Assembly (NCBI RefSeq): GCF_039905635.1
Contig: NZ_CP157000.1
Coordinates: 1,612,001 to 1,676,000 of the forward strand
DNA length: 64,000 bases
From: Microbacterium sp. ProA8
Lineage (GTDB): Bacteria > Actinomycetota > Actinomycetes > Actinomycetales > Microbacteriaceae
Direction of reading: 5' to 3'
Position numbers and translations under genes: made by a program. Positions 17,655-23,883 of this stretch are shown one piece after another. Below the pieces are notes generated by a model. The model made no database searches, was not told where the DNA came from, and was given only the letters and a program-made list of their open reading frames with translations. How positions within the stretch are numbered: the first letter of the stretch is position 1; the number at the start of each line of letters is the position of its first letter.

Positions 17655-17838
17655 ACATTGCCTAGGTGGGTGGCTGTAGTGATCGGCGGTCCCCCCTGCC
17701 AGGGGTTCATCGTCAAGGAGGGCCGCGCCGACCACAACAACCAGTGGGCCGACATCATGCCGCAGTGCTTCAAGTACTACGGCGAGATGATCGAGTTCTA
17801 CTTGAGAACGTCCCCGGCATAGCCGACATCCTCAAGCG
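17655..17838 (+). pseudogene. C5-cytosine DNA methyltransferase remnant (frameshifted)
   Basis: One frame reads VVIGGPPCQGFIVKEGRADH and on to KYYGEMIEFY, then stops at 17820-17822. Shifting frame after FY gives LENVPGIADILKRR. These are motif IV (GGPPCQGF with the catalytic Cys) and motif VI (ENV) of C5-cytosine methyltransferases, at about the usual 35-40 residue spacing, in two frames. Motifs I, VIII, IX and X and the target recognition region are absent; an in-frame stop lies at 17646-17648 just upstream. This is a broken internal fragment, left from a former modification gene of the element. Confidence 0.72.
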
Positions 17839-17891
17839 GCGTAGACACTCACCTAGCCTTCGATGTCGGATCGCACTCATACTCTGGTTGC

Positions 17892-18440
17892 GTGTCGGAA
17901 ACTGTCGCGGTCGCGCTCATCACTGGTGGCTTCACCCTCGTATCCGGCATCATCGCCGTTGCGCTGACCCATCGGTACTCGAAGGCGCAGGCAGATGCCA
18001 CGCGCCGGGAGGATCGTAGGCGCGATGCGCGTGCCCTGATCGCGTCCCTTGTAGAGGCGGGCACGCAGTGGGCGTCCATGAACGAAACCCTCGTCCCCTC
18101 CTACTACAAGGCGGCGACTGACAAGGCTTTCTGGTTGGAGTGGCCGGACACTGATTCCGGAAAGGCTCTTCGCGAGCACGCCCTCACCATTGGGAGGACC
18201 GCCGGGGAGCTTCGTCTCATCCTCAGCGATGATGTGCTCTTGGACCGCATCTCAGCGGCGCAGGCTCTCATGACAGACGGCAGTGCGATGCAAGCCCTCC
18301 TCGATGAGGGCAGACGTACGAACGGGGGTACCTGGGAGGGCGATGTCATGGTGAACGCCTTCGCGTATCACCGACGCGTCGGGAACGCATTCCGTGCCGT
18401 GGAGTCTCGTGCCGCTGAACTCCTCAGAGGAACGCTCTAG
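17892..18440 (+). CDS. Membrane-anchored protein of unknown function
   Basis: 182 aa. One N-terminal membrane segment (residues about 5-26: VAVALITGGFTLVSGIIAVAL) is followed by a charged, likely coiled-coil stretch (YSKAQADATRREDRRRDARAL) and an alpha-helical soluble part with two Trp residues. Short phage and mobile-element proteins of this build are common, but no family was recognised. The GTG start lacks a ribosome site; CATACT (17878-17883) ends 8 nt before it, which suggests a leaderless message. It converges with the resolvase gene. Confidence 0.65.
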   Translation: MSETVAVALITGGFTLVSGIIAVALTHRYSKAQADATRREDRRRDARALIASLVEAGTQWASMNETLVPSYYKAATDKAFWLEWPDTDSGKALREHALTIGRTAGELRLILSDDVLLDRISAAQALMTDGSAMQALLDEGRRTNGGTWEGDVMVNAFAYHRRVGNAFRAVESRAAELLRGTL

Positions 18441-18456
18441 TAGGCGCTGTACGGCT

Positions 18457-19017
18457 TCAGAGCGTCGCGATCACCCGGTAGAGGGTGGCGGGAGAGATGT
18501 CCACCATGCGCGCGATGTCGGCGCGACTGTGGTCCCCGGACGCCACAAGCTTCTTGATCGTCGCGAGCTTCTTTGCATCCACCACGGACGGACGCCCGCC
18601 GATTTTGCCCTTTGCCTTCGCGGCCTGGAGTCCCGCGCGGGTGCGCTCTGCGATGGTGTCGCGCTCAAGCTGGGCGAATGCGGCCATGATCGTGAGCATC
18701 GCCTGTCCCATCGGGCCTGACGTGTCGATCTGCTCCGTCAGGCTACGGAACGTAGCTCCCTTGTCCGTGATGGTCTTCACGGCTTCCAGGACGTTCATCG
18801 TGTTGCGTCCGATCCTGTCGAACTTCCAAACGATGACCTCATCGCCCTCTTCGAGTCGATCAATCAGCCGGTCCCAGTCCGGACGGGATGCCAGCGTGCC
18901 GCTTACGCCTTCGTCAGCGTAGACGCGCTTGATCCCGTCGATCTTGGCGATTGCATCTCGCTGAAGGTCGGCGTTCTGATCCTTGGTGCTGGTGCGGATG
19001 TAGGCGTAGCGGCTCAT
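18457..19017 (-). CDS. Serine resolvase/invertase (Hin/Tn3 resolvase type)
   Basis: 186 aa, full length for the small serine recombinases. MSRYAYIRTSTKDQNADLQ carries nucleophile Ser10; VIVWKFDRIGRNTMNVLE has the D-R-x-x-R catalytic motif; MGQAMLTIMAAFAQLERDTIAERTRAGL is the dimerisation/E helix; GGRPSVVDAKK leads to the C-terminal helix-turn-helix ADIARMVDISPATLYRVI. It may resolve dimers of the element's circular form or invert a segment. An imperfect inverted repeat overlaps its promoter (see 19019-19077). No strong ribosome site. Confidence 0.93.
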   Translation of the reverse strand: MSRYAYIRTSTKDQNADLQRDAIAKIDGIKRVYADEGVSGTLASRPDWDRLIDRLEEGDEVIVWKFDRIGRNTMNVLEAVKTITDKGATFRSLTEQIDTSGPMGQAMLTIMAAFAQLERDTIAERTRAGLQAAKAKGKIGGRPSVVDAKKLATIKKLVASGDHSRADIARMVDISPATLYRVIATL

Positions 19018-19018
19018 G

Positions 19019-19077
19019 TCTCAATACTCTCAAAACCCATCTGTCTTAACAAGAGGTTGTGAGAGCTATTTTTGAGA
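19019..19077. repeat. Nested inverted repeats upstream of the resolvase
   Basis: TCTCAA (19019-19024) mirrors TTGAGA (19072-19077), and CTCTCA (19027-19032) mirrors TGAGAG (19060-19065), around a centre near 19047. Two similar half sites of the form TNTCTCAA-n-CTCTCANAAC result. The arrangement starts 2 nt before the resolvase ATG and is of the size of a res subsite or an autoregulatory operator. Confidence 0.5.
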
Positions 19078-19141
19078 TAGTGAGTTGGACCTAGTCGCGG
19101 GTATCAGCACGCTCTCACCCGACCATCGTTTTTGATAGAGA

Positions 19142-19186
19142 CATCCCCCGTCCGGGCGATGAACTAGAAGGACCGGACGGGGGATG
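19142..19186 (-). terminator. 14-bp stem hairpin after the cargo operon
   Basis: CATCCCCCGTCCGG (19142-19155) pairs perfectly with CCGGACGGGGGATG (19173-19186) across a 17-nt loop. It lies 32 nt beyond the stop of the last gene of the minus-strand operon and separates it from the resolvase promoter. T-runs are weak on both sides. Confidence 0.65.
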
Positions 19187-19217
19187 CTTTGCCGCTCCCT
19201 GCGAGGCGGCAGTCTGA

Positions 19218-19451
19218 TTAGCCGCTCCGAGCTTCCTCGGCGGCGATCCTGCTGAGTCGATCTACCTCGCCGCGCTCCTCGGCGGTGTAGATGTGGTGTT
19301 CACCACGGAGGAGGCGCTCCGACTCTGGATTGTCGAAAATGCCTCGGATGGCTTCCTCCGTCCAAGACTCGCCGGCAGGCGTGTAGTCCGCTTCGATAGC
19401 CCTCATGTCTGCGATGAGCGCTCGTAGCTGTGCGTTCTCGTCGGCGCTCAT
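19218..19451 (-). CDS. Small hypothetical protein, operon gene 4
   Basis: 77 aa, acidic and helical: MSADENAQLRALIADMRAIEADYTPAGESWTE..., ending RIAAEEARSG. Not recognised. Its ATG overlaps the previous gene's stop by 4 nt (ATGA), so it is translated by coupling. Last gene of the unit starting at 20584. Confidence 0.62.
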   Translation of the reverse strand: MSADENAQLRALIADMRAIEADYTPAGESWTEEAIRGIFDNPESERLLRGEHHIYTAEERGEVDRLSRIAAEEARSG

Positions 19452-19651
19452 GGTCTTTCCCCGGCAATCCTGGCGAGCGTGTAAAGCGCGCGATTCAGCG
19501 CTTCAACATCGGAAAGGGAGAGTCGAAGCTCGCCCGCGTGGATTTCATCGAGCACATCGAGGAGGGCCAACATCGCTTCGTCAGTGCGTCTCGTCTTCGG
19601 GGTCGTGTTTTGGAAACCGCTGGCAAGATTCACGGCCAGATACTCTCTCAT
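19448..19651 (-). CDS. Small hypothetical protein, operon gene 3
   Basis: 67 aa, predicted helical, no membrane segment: MREYLAVNLASGFQNTTPK..., then DEAMLALLDVLDEIHAGELRLSLSDVEALNRAL. No family recognised. It starts 1 nt after the stop of the 137-aa gene and overlaps the next gene by 4 nt. Confidence 0.6.
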   Translation of the reverse strand: MREYLAVNLASGFQNTTPKTRRTDEAMLALLDVLDEIHAGELRLSLSDVEALNRALYTLARIAGERP

Positions 19652-19652
19652 C

Positions 19653-20066
19653 TCAAAATCCTGTCGAGGTCTGGGCGATTGGGCGGAGGACCGATCCGTA
19701 TTCGGCGCTCACCTCGGCAAGCGCGGCGGCACGCTCGGCAGGGTCGCTGATCTGCTGGGCATACTCGCGAGCGGCAAGACCCTGCTTATAGCGGTAGCCC
19801 TCATCGTCATCACCTACAGCGATGTCGTCAGGGCGAGTCCCCGGCAAGAACTTGATATGGCCGTAGCGGCGCGTCTGCTCCTCGGGCGTGAGGTCGAGCC
19901 AACTCTCCCCGTTGCGGTCGAGCGTTTCGGCGTACAACTCGGGCGTCACTTCAAACTCCTCACCGCGCCTCAGGACGCGGCCCGTTGCCGTGCCTCCAGA
20001 CGCGGCAGGGACGCCGGGTAGCGTGAGCCCACTGGCGTTGACGTAGTAAATGCCTGTTGCGGTCAT
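19653..20066 (-). CDS. Hypothetical phage-like protein, operon gene 2
   Basis: 137 aa. The N-terminal half is beta-rich and Gly-rich (MTATGIYYVNASGLTLPGV...ASGGTATGRVLRRGEEFEVTPELYAET); the C-terminal half is helical with DPAERAAALAEVSAEYGSVL. Small actinophage head or connector-region proteins have a similar look, but no specific family could be named. Its start overlaps the HTH gene by 4 nt (ATGA). Confidence 0.62.
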   Translation of the reverse strand: MTATGIYYVNASGLTLPGVPAASGGTATGRVLRRGEEFEVTPELYAETLDRNGESWLDLTPEEQTRRYGHIKFLPGTRPDDIAVGDDDEGYRYKQGLAAREYAQQISDPAERAAALAEVSAEYGSVLRPIAQTSTGF

Positions 20067-20584
20067 CGTGTCTTCCTCAATCTGCGCTGGAGCGCGTCTA
20101 CGAGTTGGGCGAGGGCAGGATGCGCCCTCATGGTCCGCAGGAGTGAGCGAGTGCTGTCCGGGTCGCTCGTCGCGTGGTCGGCCAGCGCTTCGAGGAGAAC
20201 TTGCGTCTCCTCGAATGTCTTCTCGGCGGCAGTGTCATCGATCCCGAGCCGGTCAATCACGACTGTGAGCGCTTCGGCCTCAACCTTGATTGCCCTCGCG
20301 CGAGCAACAGGCGTCGCGTTGAGTTGCTTCGTTCGGCGTCGAAGATCGCGAGCGTCATCCGCAATCTCGATGCTGCGGAGGATCACATCAGTGGTGCTCG
20401 GCTCCCCATCTACGAGCTTCGCGAGGTCGGACTTTCGAGAAATTGCGAAGCGGCTCAAGCTGGAGACAGACAGCCCTGTCCAGGTGCGAATGGACTCGTA
20501 TGTTTCGCCAGCGTCTAGAGCCTCTTCGATCCGTCCGCGAAGAGCGTGCGTCTCCACAGATGATGGTCTTCCCGTCCTGCTCAT
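20063..20584 (-). CDS. Helix-turn-helix protein, terminase-small-subunit-like or repressor
   Basis: 173 aa. MSRTGRPSSVETHALRGRIE leads to a helix-turn-helix (EALDAGETYESIRTWTGLSVSSLSRFA); the rest is alpha-helical and charged, ending in a basic LQRRLRKTR. N-terminal HTH plus helical oligomerisation region is the layout of phage small terminase subunits, but also of element repressors; the sequence alone does not decide. ATG 20584 is preferred over an in-frame start at 20647 because AAGGGA lies about 8 nt upstream. First gene of a four-gene coupled operon whose promoter has a palindrome in the spacer, so autoregulation is plausible. Confidence 0.68.
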   Translation of the reverse strand: MSRTGRPSSVETHALRGRIEEALDAGETYESIRTWTGLSVSSLSRFAISRKSDLAKLVDGEPSTTDVILRSIEIADDARDLRRRTKQLNATPVARARAIKVEAEALTVVIDRLGIDDTAAEKTFEETQVLLEALADHATSDPDSTRSLLRTMRAHPALAQLVDALQRRLRKTR

Positions 20585-20707
20585 ACCCGTACTTCCCTTG
20601 AAATCTGTGGCGTAGTAGTGCAGAGAAGCCCAGTTTTCGACCAGCACATCGTTAAGGAGTTCCTACGAAACACGATGTGATCGACGCTCTGCACTACCCG
20701 CCATTAG

Positions 20708-20737
20708 TTACTATCGCACTTTCGAGAAGTGCCTCAA
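20708..20737 (-). promoter_or_regulatory. Promoter of the element's operon with operator in the spacer
   Basis: On the minus strand TTGAGG (20737-20732) and TAGTAA (20713-20708) are 18 nt apart. Inside the spacer lies a 17-nt palindrome, GCACTT-TCGAG-AAGTGC (20716-20732). A protein bound there would block RNA polymerase. The HTH product of the first gene is the obvious candidate. Confidence 0.6.
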
Positions 20738-20799
20738 TTCTCGGTTTGTTTCGCGAACGGAATAGGCACAGGTGTGCTTAAGCCCTAGGCGAAGAGTGC

Positions 20800-20921
20800 A
20801 TTCATCACATCTCATTCTCATGATTTGAACGAAGATTCATTTTCATGTTCTGAGGGTTTCTATCGGGTGCTCAAGGTGGTGATAATCCCCCCTGTGATGA
20901 ATCAACAAGAGGATTCATCAC
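20800..20921. repeat. ATTCATCAC motifs, three copies, two forming a palindrome
   Basis: ATTCATCAC occurs at 20800-20808 and 20913-20921 and inverted at 20894-20902. The last two form a perfect 10-bp inverted repeat (GTGATGAATC/GATTCATCAC, 8-nt spacer). GATTCATTTTCAT near 20832 is a looser copy. The stretch 20585-21051 is otherwise AT-richer, with no convincing gene; a 76-codon open frame at 20825 overlaps these repeats and is not credited. Confidence 0.5.
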
Positions 20922-21051
20922 AAGAGGGATGCAGAGCTTCAAGTCTGGAGCCAGCACCCCGCGTCAGTAGACGCCCTACGGGTACACGTGCCTCAAATCA
21001 TGTCGGTGCGTGGATGCTGGGTAGGCGGGGCAACATCCGATCTGAGGCTCA

Positions 21052-21219
21052 GTGAACGATGCCCCTCTAACGGACACCCTCACGAGTATTAATCGTGGCT
21101 CTTTTGATAATGCGGAAGACCTACCGCAGGCAATGCACCTGTGGCCGATTTGGGTCTGGCCGGACCTACTGGAGTTTTCTCAACAGTTTGTCTGGGACCT
21201 GGCGATGCCCGGGAGCTAG
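21052..21219 (+). CDS. Possible 55-aa Trp-rich protein
   Basis: GTG 21052 with GAGG 4 nt upstream opens a 55-codon frame closed by TAG. It reads VNDAPLTDTLTSINRGSFDN, then QAMHLWPIWVWPDLLEF and SQQFVWDLAMPGS. Four Trp in 25 residues and an amphipathic, acidic build make it look like a real small protein rather than noise, but no relative is recognised and the reading frame is short. The following 200 nt to 21420 hold only a hairpin. Confidence 0.35.
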   Translation: MNDAPLTDTLTSINRGSFDNAEDLPQAMHLWPIWVWPDLLEFSQQFVWDLAMPGS

Positions 21220-21351
21220 TCGGAGGGTAAAGCTTGTCAATTCCATTGTGACGACTCTGAGAGGCGGCACGGCCGGAACTAGATTAGAAAACCTGCGACA
21301 TCTCTCATAAATGGCGCAGGTATGCGTGTATTCATTATCGAGAAATGAAGA

Positions 21352-21396
21352 ATCTCCCGCGCTGAATTGGTGACAAGCCTTACCCGCGCGGGAGAT
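21352..21396 (-). terminator. Terminator of the attR-proximal gene
   Basis: ATCTCCCGCGC (21352-21362) pairs perfectly with GCGCGGGAGAT (21386-21396). On the minus strand the hairpin is followed by TCTTCATTTCTC, moderately T-rich. It lies 24 nt past the stop of the 21421-21924 gene. Confidence 0.65.
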
Positions 21397-21420
21397 GCCT
21401 CCATTGTACGCGACGCGCGA

Positions 21421-21924
21421 CTATTCCTCGCCCGATTCTGCATCTTTGTTCATTCGCGCCTTCCTCATCTGCCCGTAGTCGCGCATTGCGGCAGTGCAAG
21501 GCTCACACCGACAGCCCCAGTTGTATGTACCGAGGATTCCGTGCCTCCGGTTTTTACCGATCCCCTCTGCGCGCTTCCGCTTTGTCCCGGCATCCGGATT
21601 GCGGGGCTTCACGTAGCGCACGCGCACCGGGCGGGGTTCAGGGAACCGCATGCCGTCCGCGTCCACGACAGAGCGCGAGAGAGGCGCTGGAGGCTTCTGC
21701 GGGGCATCCTCCTCGGCCTCCCGCGCGCGCATTGCGGCCAGGCGAGTGCTGTAGTCGGCGCTCACCGCGTCCCGCGCCGCGTCCTCTTCGGCGCGTGCTC
21801 GATACACGATGCGGCGAACTTCGGCAGGGTCGGGAGTCGCCTGGATGCGGCGGCATAGCTCGGCGCGCCGCTGTGCGGGGAGGTCGAGGGAACGGAGGGC
21901 GGCTAGGGCATCTTCATGGTTCAC
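21421..21924 (-). CDS. CxCxxC-motif protein, possible DNA-binding
   Basis: 167 aa. The N-terminal 80 residues are helical and rich in Ala/Arg/Glu; a basic linker (VRVRYVKPRNPDAGTKRKRAEG) follows; the C-terminus has RRHGILGTYNWGCRCEPC, a G-x-Y-x-x-G-C-x-C-x-x-C pattern seen in small actinophage proteins and suggestive of a zinc site. Function unknown. It lies next to attR, where recombination directionality factors can occur, but nothing in the sequence shows that role. GTG 21924 lacks a ribosome site; TATGTAT lies 4 nt upstream, so it may be leaderless. Confidence 0.62.
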   Translation of the reverse strand: MNHEDALAALRSLDLPAQRRAELCRRIQATPDPAEVRRIVYRARAEEDAARDAVSADYSTRLAAMRAREAEEDAPQKPPAPLSRSVVDADGMRFPEPRPVRVRYVKPRNPDAGTKRKRAEGIGKNRRHGILGTYNWGCRCEPCTAAMRDYGQMRKARMNKDAESGEE

Positions 21925-22020
21925 GTAGATACATATCGATCAAAGCGCCATAGCCTCCTGTATGCGCTGAGATTCACGCACACGTGCGCCTATGTATGCC
22001 CTGGCGGGCGCGCACTGCCG

Positions 22021-22494
22021 CTAGGCGAGAACCTTACGTAACCACACAGAAGCGTTGGGGTTGTCGTTGTAGGGCTCGATCGCTGCGAAGCCGGTGCGTG
22101 CGTAGAGGGCACCGGCCGCCTCGAGTGAGTGGTGCGTGTCGAGCACAAGCTCGGCCGCGCCGAACTCGCGGGCGCGCCGCTCGAGGTCTTCGACGAGCAG
22201 GCGTCCCCAGCCCCGGCCGCGTGTCGCGGGGCGGAGGTAGAGATGCTTGAGCTCGTAGCGGGTGCCGAGCGGCCCTTCCGGGATGAGACGGATGCCGCCG
22301 CAGCCCTGTGCGACCCCCTCGCCGTCGTCGAGCACGACGAACACGCCTGCGGGCGGGACGAACGCGGCGGGGTCGGGAAAGGTTGTGCGATACGTGACGC
22401 CCTGAACCGCGAATCCCTCGGTGCGGATCTGGAAGTACTCGGCCAGCAGGACGTGAGCATCGGGTGCGTCGACGGGGGAGGAGCGCAGTTTCAC
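22021..22494 (-). CDS. GNAT acetyltransferase with element-supplied C-terminus
   Basis: 157 aa. GNAT fold: acetyl-CoA loop LYLRPATRGRGWGRLLVEDLE (R-x-x-G-x-G/A pattern), LVLDTHHSLEAAGALYARTGF, ending PYNDNPNASVWLRKVLA. Substrate unknown. Everything after NAS is encoded by the integrated element, including a TTA Leu codon that is rare at this GC content. The original tail is stranded at 15808-15840. Trp and Lys positions are kept (NASRWYGKAL versus NASVWLRKVLA), so the protein probably still folds. GTG 22494 is used because GGAAGG is then 4 nt away; GTG 22497 is adjacent. Confidence 0.88.
   Translation of the reverse strand: MKLRSSPVDAPDAHVLLAEYFQIRTEGFAVQGVTYRTTFPDPAAFVPPAGVFVVLDDGEGVAQGCGGIRLIPEGPLGTRYELKHLYLRPATRGRGWGRLLVEDLERRAREFGAAELVLDTHHSLEAAGALYARTGFAAIEPYNDNPNASVWLRKVLA
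22052..22056. other. attR core
   Basis: GCGTT matching attL. To the right is host GNAT sequence; to the left is element sequence encoding the substitute tail VWLRKVLA. Confidence 0.7.
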
Positions 22495-22557
22495 CACCCT
22501 TCCAGGGTAGGCGGCCGCGGGGGCGCCACCGGCCGGGAGGGGCCTACGGGACCCGCC

Positions 22558-22563
22558 TAGGAT
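22558..22563 (+). promoter_or_regulatory. -10 box of a likely leaderless dapB promoter
   Basis: TAGGAT ends 6 nt before the dapB ATG at 22570, so the transcript should begin at or next to the start codon. No separate ribosome site is possible in the gap. Confidence 0.55.
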
Positions 22564-22569
22564 GGATCC

Positions 22570-23385
22570 ATGACGACACGCGTGGCCATCGTGGGCGGCA
22601 CCGGAAAGCTCGGCGCGATCATCCGCGACGTGGTCGATGCCGAACCGGGGTTCGAGGTCTCGGGTGTGCTGTCGTCGCGGTCCGAGCTGTCAGAGCTCGA
22701 GGGCGCCGACCTCGTGGTCGACGCCTCGACGCCGGCGGTGTCGATCGACGTCGTGCGTGCGGCGATCGAGCGGGGCATCAACGTGCTGGTCGGCACCTCC
22801 GGCTGGTCGTCCGAGCGCATCGCGCTCGTCCGCCCGCTCGTCGAGGCCGCCGGCACCGGCGTGGTGTTCATCCCCAACTTCTCGATCGGCTCGGTGCTCG
22901 GCTCTGCTCTAGCCGCGGCCGCGGCCCCGTTCTTCCCCTCGATCGAGATCGTCGAGGCCCACCGCGAGACCAAGATCGACTCGCCGAGCGGCACGGCCGT
23001 GCGCACGGCGGAGCTCATCGCGGCCGCACGGACATCGGTCGGGCCCGTCGAATCGCCCCACGTCGACCAGCGTGCCCGCGGTCAGCAGGTCGCGAGCGTG
23101 CCGATCCACTCGCTGCGCCGCCCGGGCGTCGTCGCCCGGCAGGAGACGATTCTCTCGGGGATGGGTGAGTCGCTCACGATCGTGCACGACACGGTGGAAC
23201 CGGCCCAGGCGTATGGCCCCGGCATCCGTCTCGCCCTCGCGGCAGCGCGCGACGCCACGGGCGTGGTCGTCGGCCTCGACAGCCTGATCGACATCGGCAT
23301 CGGCCGCCGCACCGCGCCGACCGAGGCTTCGCCTGTCGACGAGGGCGGAGTGCCCGGCCAGGTCGCTCGCACCACCGGCGCATGA
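22570..23385 (+). CDS. dapB: 4-hydroxy-tetrahydrodipicolinate reductase
   Basis: 271 aa, full length. Reduces 4-hydroxy-tetrahydrodipicolinate with NAD(P)H in the diaminopimelate/lysine pathway. Nucleotide site VAIVGGTGKLGAIIRDVV at the N-terminus; catalytic and substrate motif EAHRETKIDSPSGTA (His donor, Lys, and the SGTA phosphate-like loop; the family's EAHH has Arg for the second His). IPNFSIGSVL is the conserved hinge. Overlaps the next gene by 4 nt (ATGA). dapA (36481) and dapF (51604) of the same pathway are also in the window. Confidence 0.96.
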   Translation: MTTRVAIVGGTGKLGAIIRDVVDAEPGFEVSGVLSSRSELSELEGADLVVDASTPAVSIDVVRAAIERGINVLVGTSGWSSERIALVRPLVEAAGTGVVFIPNFSIGSVLGSALAAAAAPFFPSIEIVEAHRETKIDSPSGTAVRTAELIAAARTSVGPVESPHVDQRARGQQVASVPIHSLRRPGVVARQETILSGMGESLTIVHDTVEPAQAYGPGIRLALAAARDATGVVVGLDSLIDIGIGRRTAPTEASPVDEGGVPGQVARTTGA

Positions 23386-23840
23386 CCGCCCGCATCGGCG
23401 TCGTCATCATGGCGGCGCTGCTCGCGCTGTACATCGTGCTCGTCGGGCAGCGGGCGTGGCTGTTGATCGTGAGCGGCGATCCGATCGGCGTCACGATGGG
23501 CATCGCGCTCATCGTGCTGCCGGTCATCGCCGCGTGGGCGCTCGGCCGCGAGCTGTGGTTCGGCGTGCGGGCCCAGCAGCTCGGACGGCGGCTGGAGTCC
23601 GAGGGCGGACTGCCGGCGGACGAGGTTGCGGTGCGCCCGAGCGGGCGCGTGATGCGCGAAGACGGGGATGCCGTCTTCCCGGCGTACCGCGCCGATGCCG
23701 AAGCCCACCCCGACGACTGGCGGGCGTGGTACCGGCTGGGCCTCGCGTACGATGCGGCGGGCGATCGGCGCCGCGCACGCGAGGCGGTGCGCACCGCCAT
23801 CCGTCTCGAGCCCGGCGACCGCACTCCAGGCCGCGGCTGA
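23382..23840 (+). CDS. Membrane protein with a C-terminal TPR-like segment
   Basis: 152 aa. Two membrane segments (residues about 5-28 and 38-55), then a cytoplasmic part with HPDDWRAWYRLGLAYDAAGDRRRAREAVRTAIRLEP, one clear tetratricopeptide-like helical pair. Function unknown. It starts inside the dapB stop (ATGA overlap) and is therefore co-translated with dapB, a conserved linkage in related actinobacteria as far as can be recalled. Confidence 0.8.
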   Translation: MTARIGVVIMAALLALYIVLVGQRAWLLIVSGDPIGVTMGIALIVLPVIAAWALGRELWFGVRAQQLGRRLESEGGLPADEVAVRPSGRVMREDGDAVFPAYRADAEAHPDDWRAWYRLGLAYDAAGDRRRAREAVRTAIRLEPGDRTPGRG

Positions 23841-23883
23841 CGCGCCGTCCACGTGCCGCCGCCGCGAGCCGCGGCTGAGCCGG

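Larger units (their letters stand above)
15836..22056. mobile_element. Serine-integrase element inserted in a GNAT gene
   Basis: Bounded by GCGTT copies at 15836-15840 and 22052-22056, where the reading frame of the acetyltransferase is broken and rejoined. It encodes a large serine integrase beside attL, a small serine resolvase, a degraded C5-methyltransferase, a membrane-anchored protein, a four-gene coupled operon, a Trp-rich micro-ORF and a CxCxxC protein beside attR. AT-richer gaps, a TTA codon and mostly unrecognised proteins set it apart from the host DNA. No portal, capsid, tail, lysis or replication gene was recognised, so its type (phage satellite, prophage remnant or mobilisable element) is undecided. 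Confidence 0.85.

Noticed and set aside
17666..18019. 117-codon open frame
   Set aside because: Its only meaningful part is ENVPGIADIL, which belongs to the methyltransferase relic; the rest overlaps the 17892 gene out of frame.
20825..21055. 76-codon open frame in the AT-rich part of the element
   Set aside because: Overlaps the ATTCATCAC palindrome, has no ribosome site and shows no coding bias or motif.
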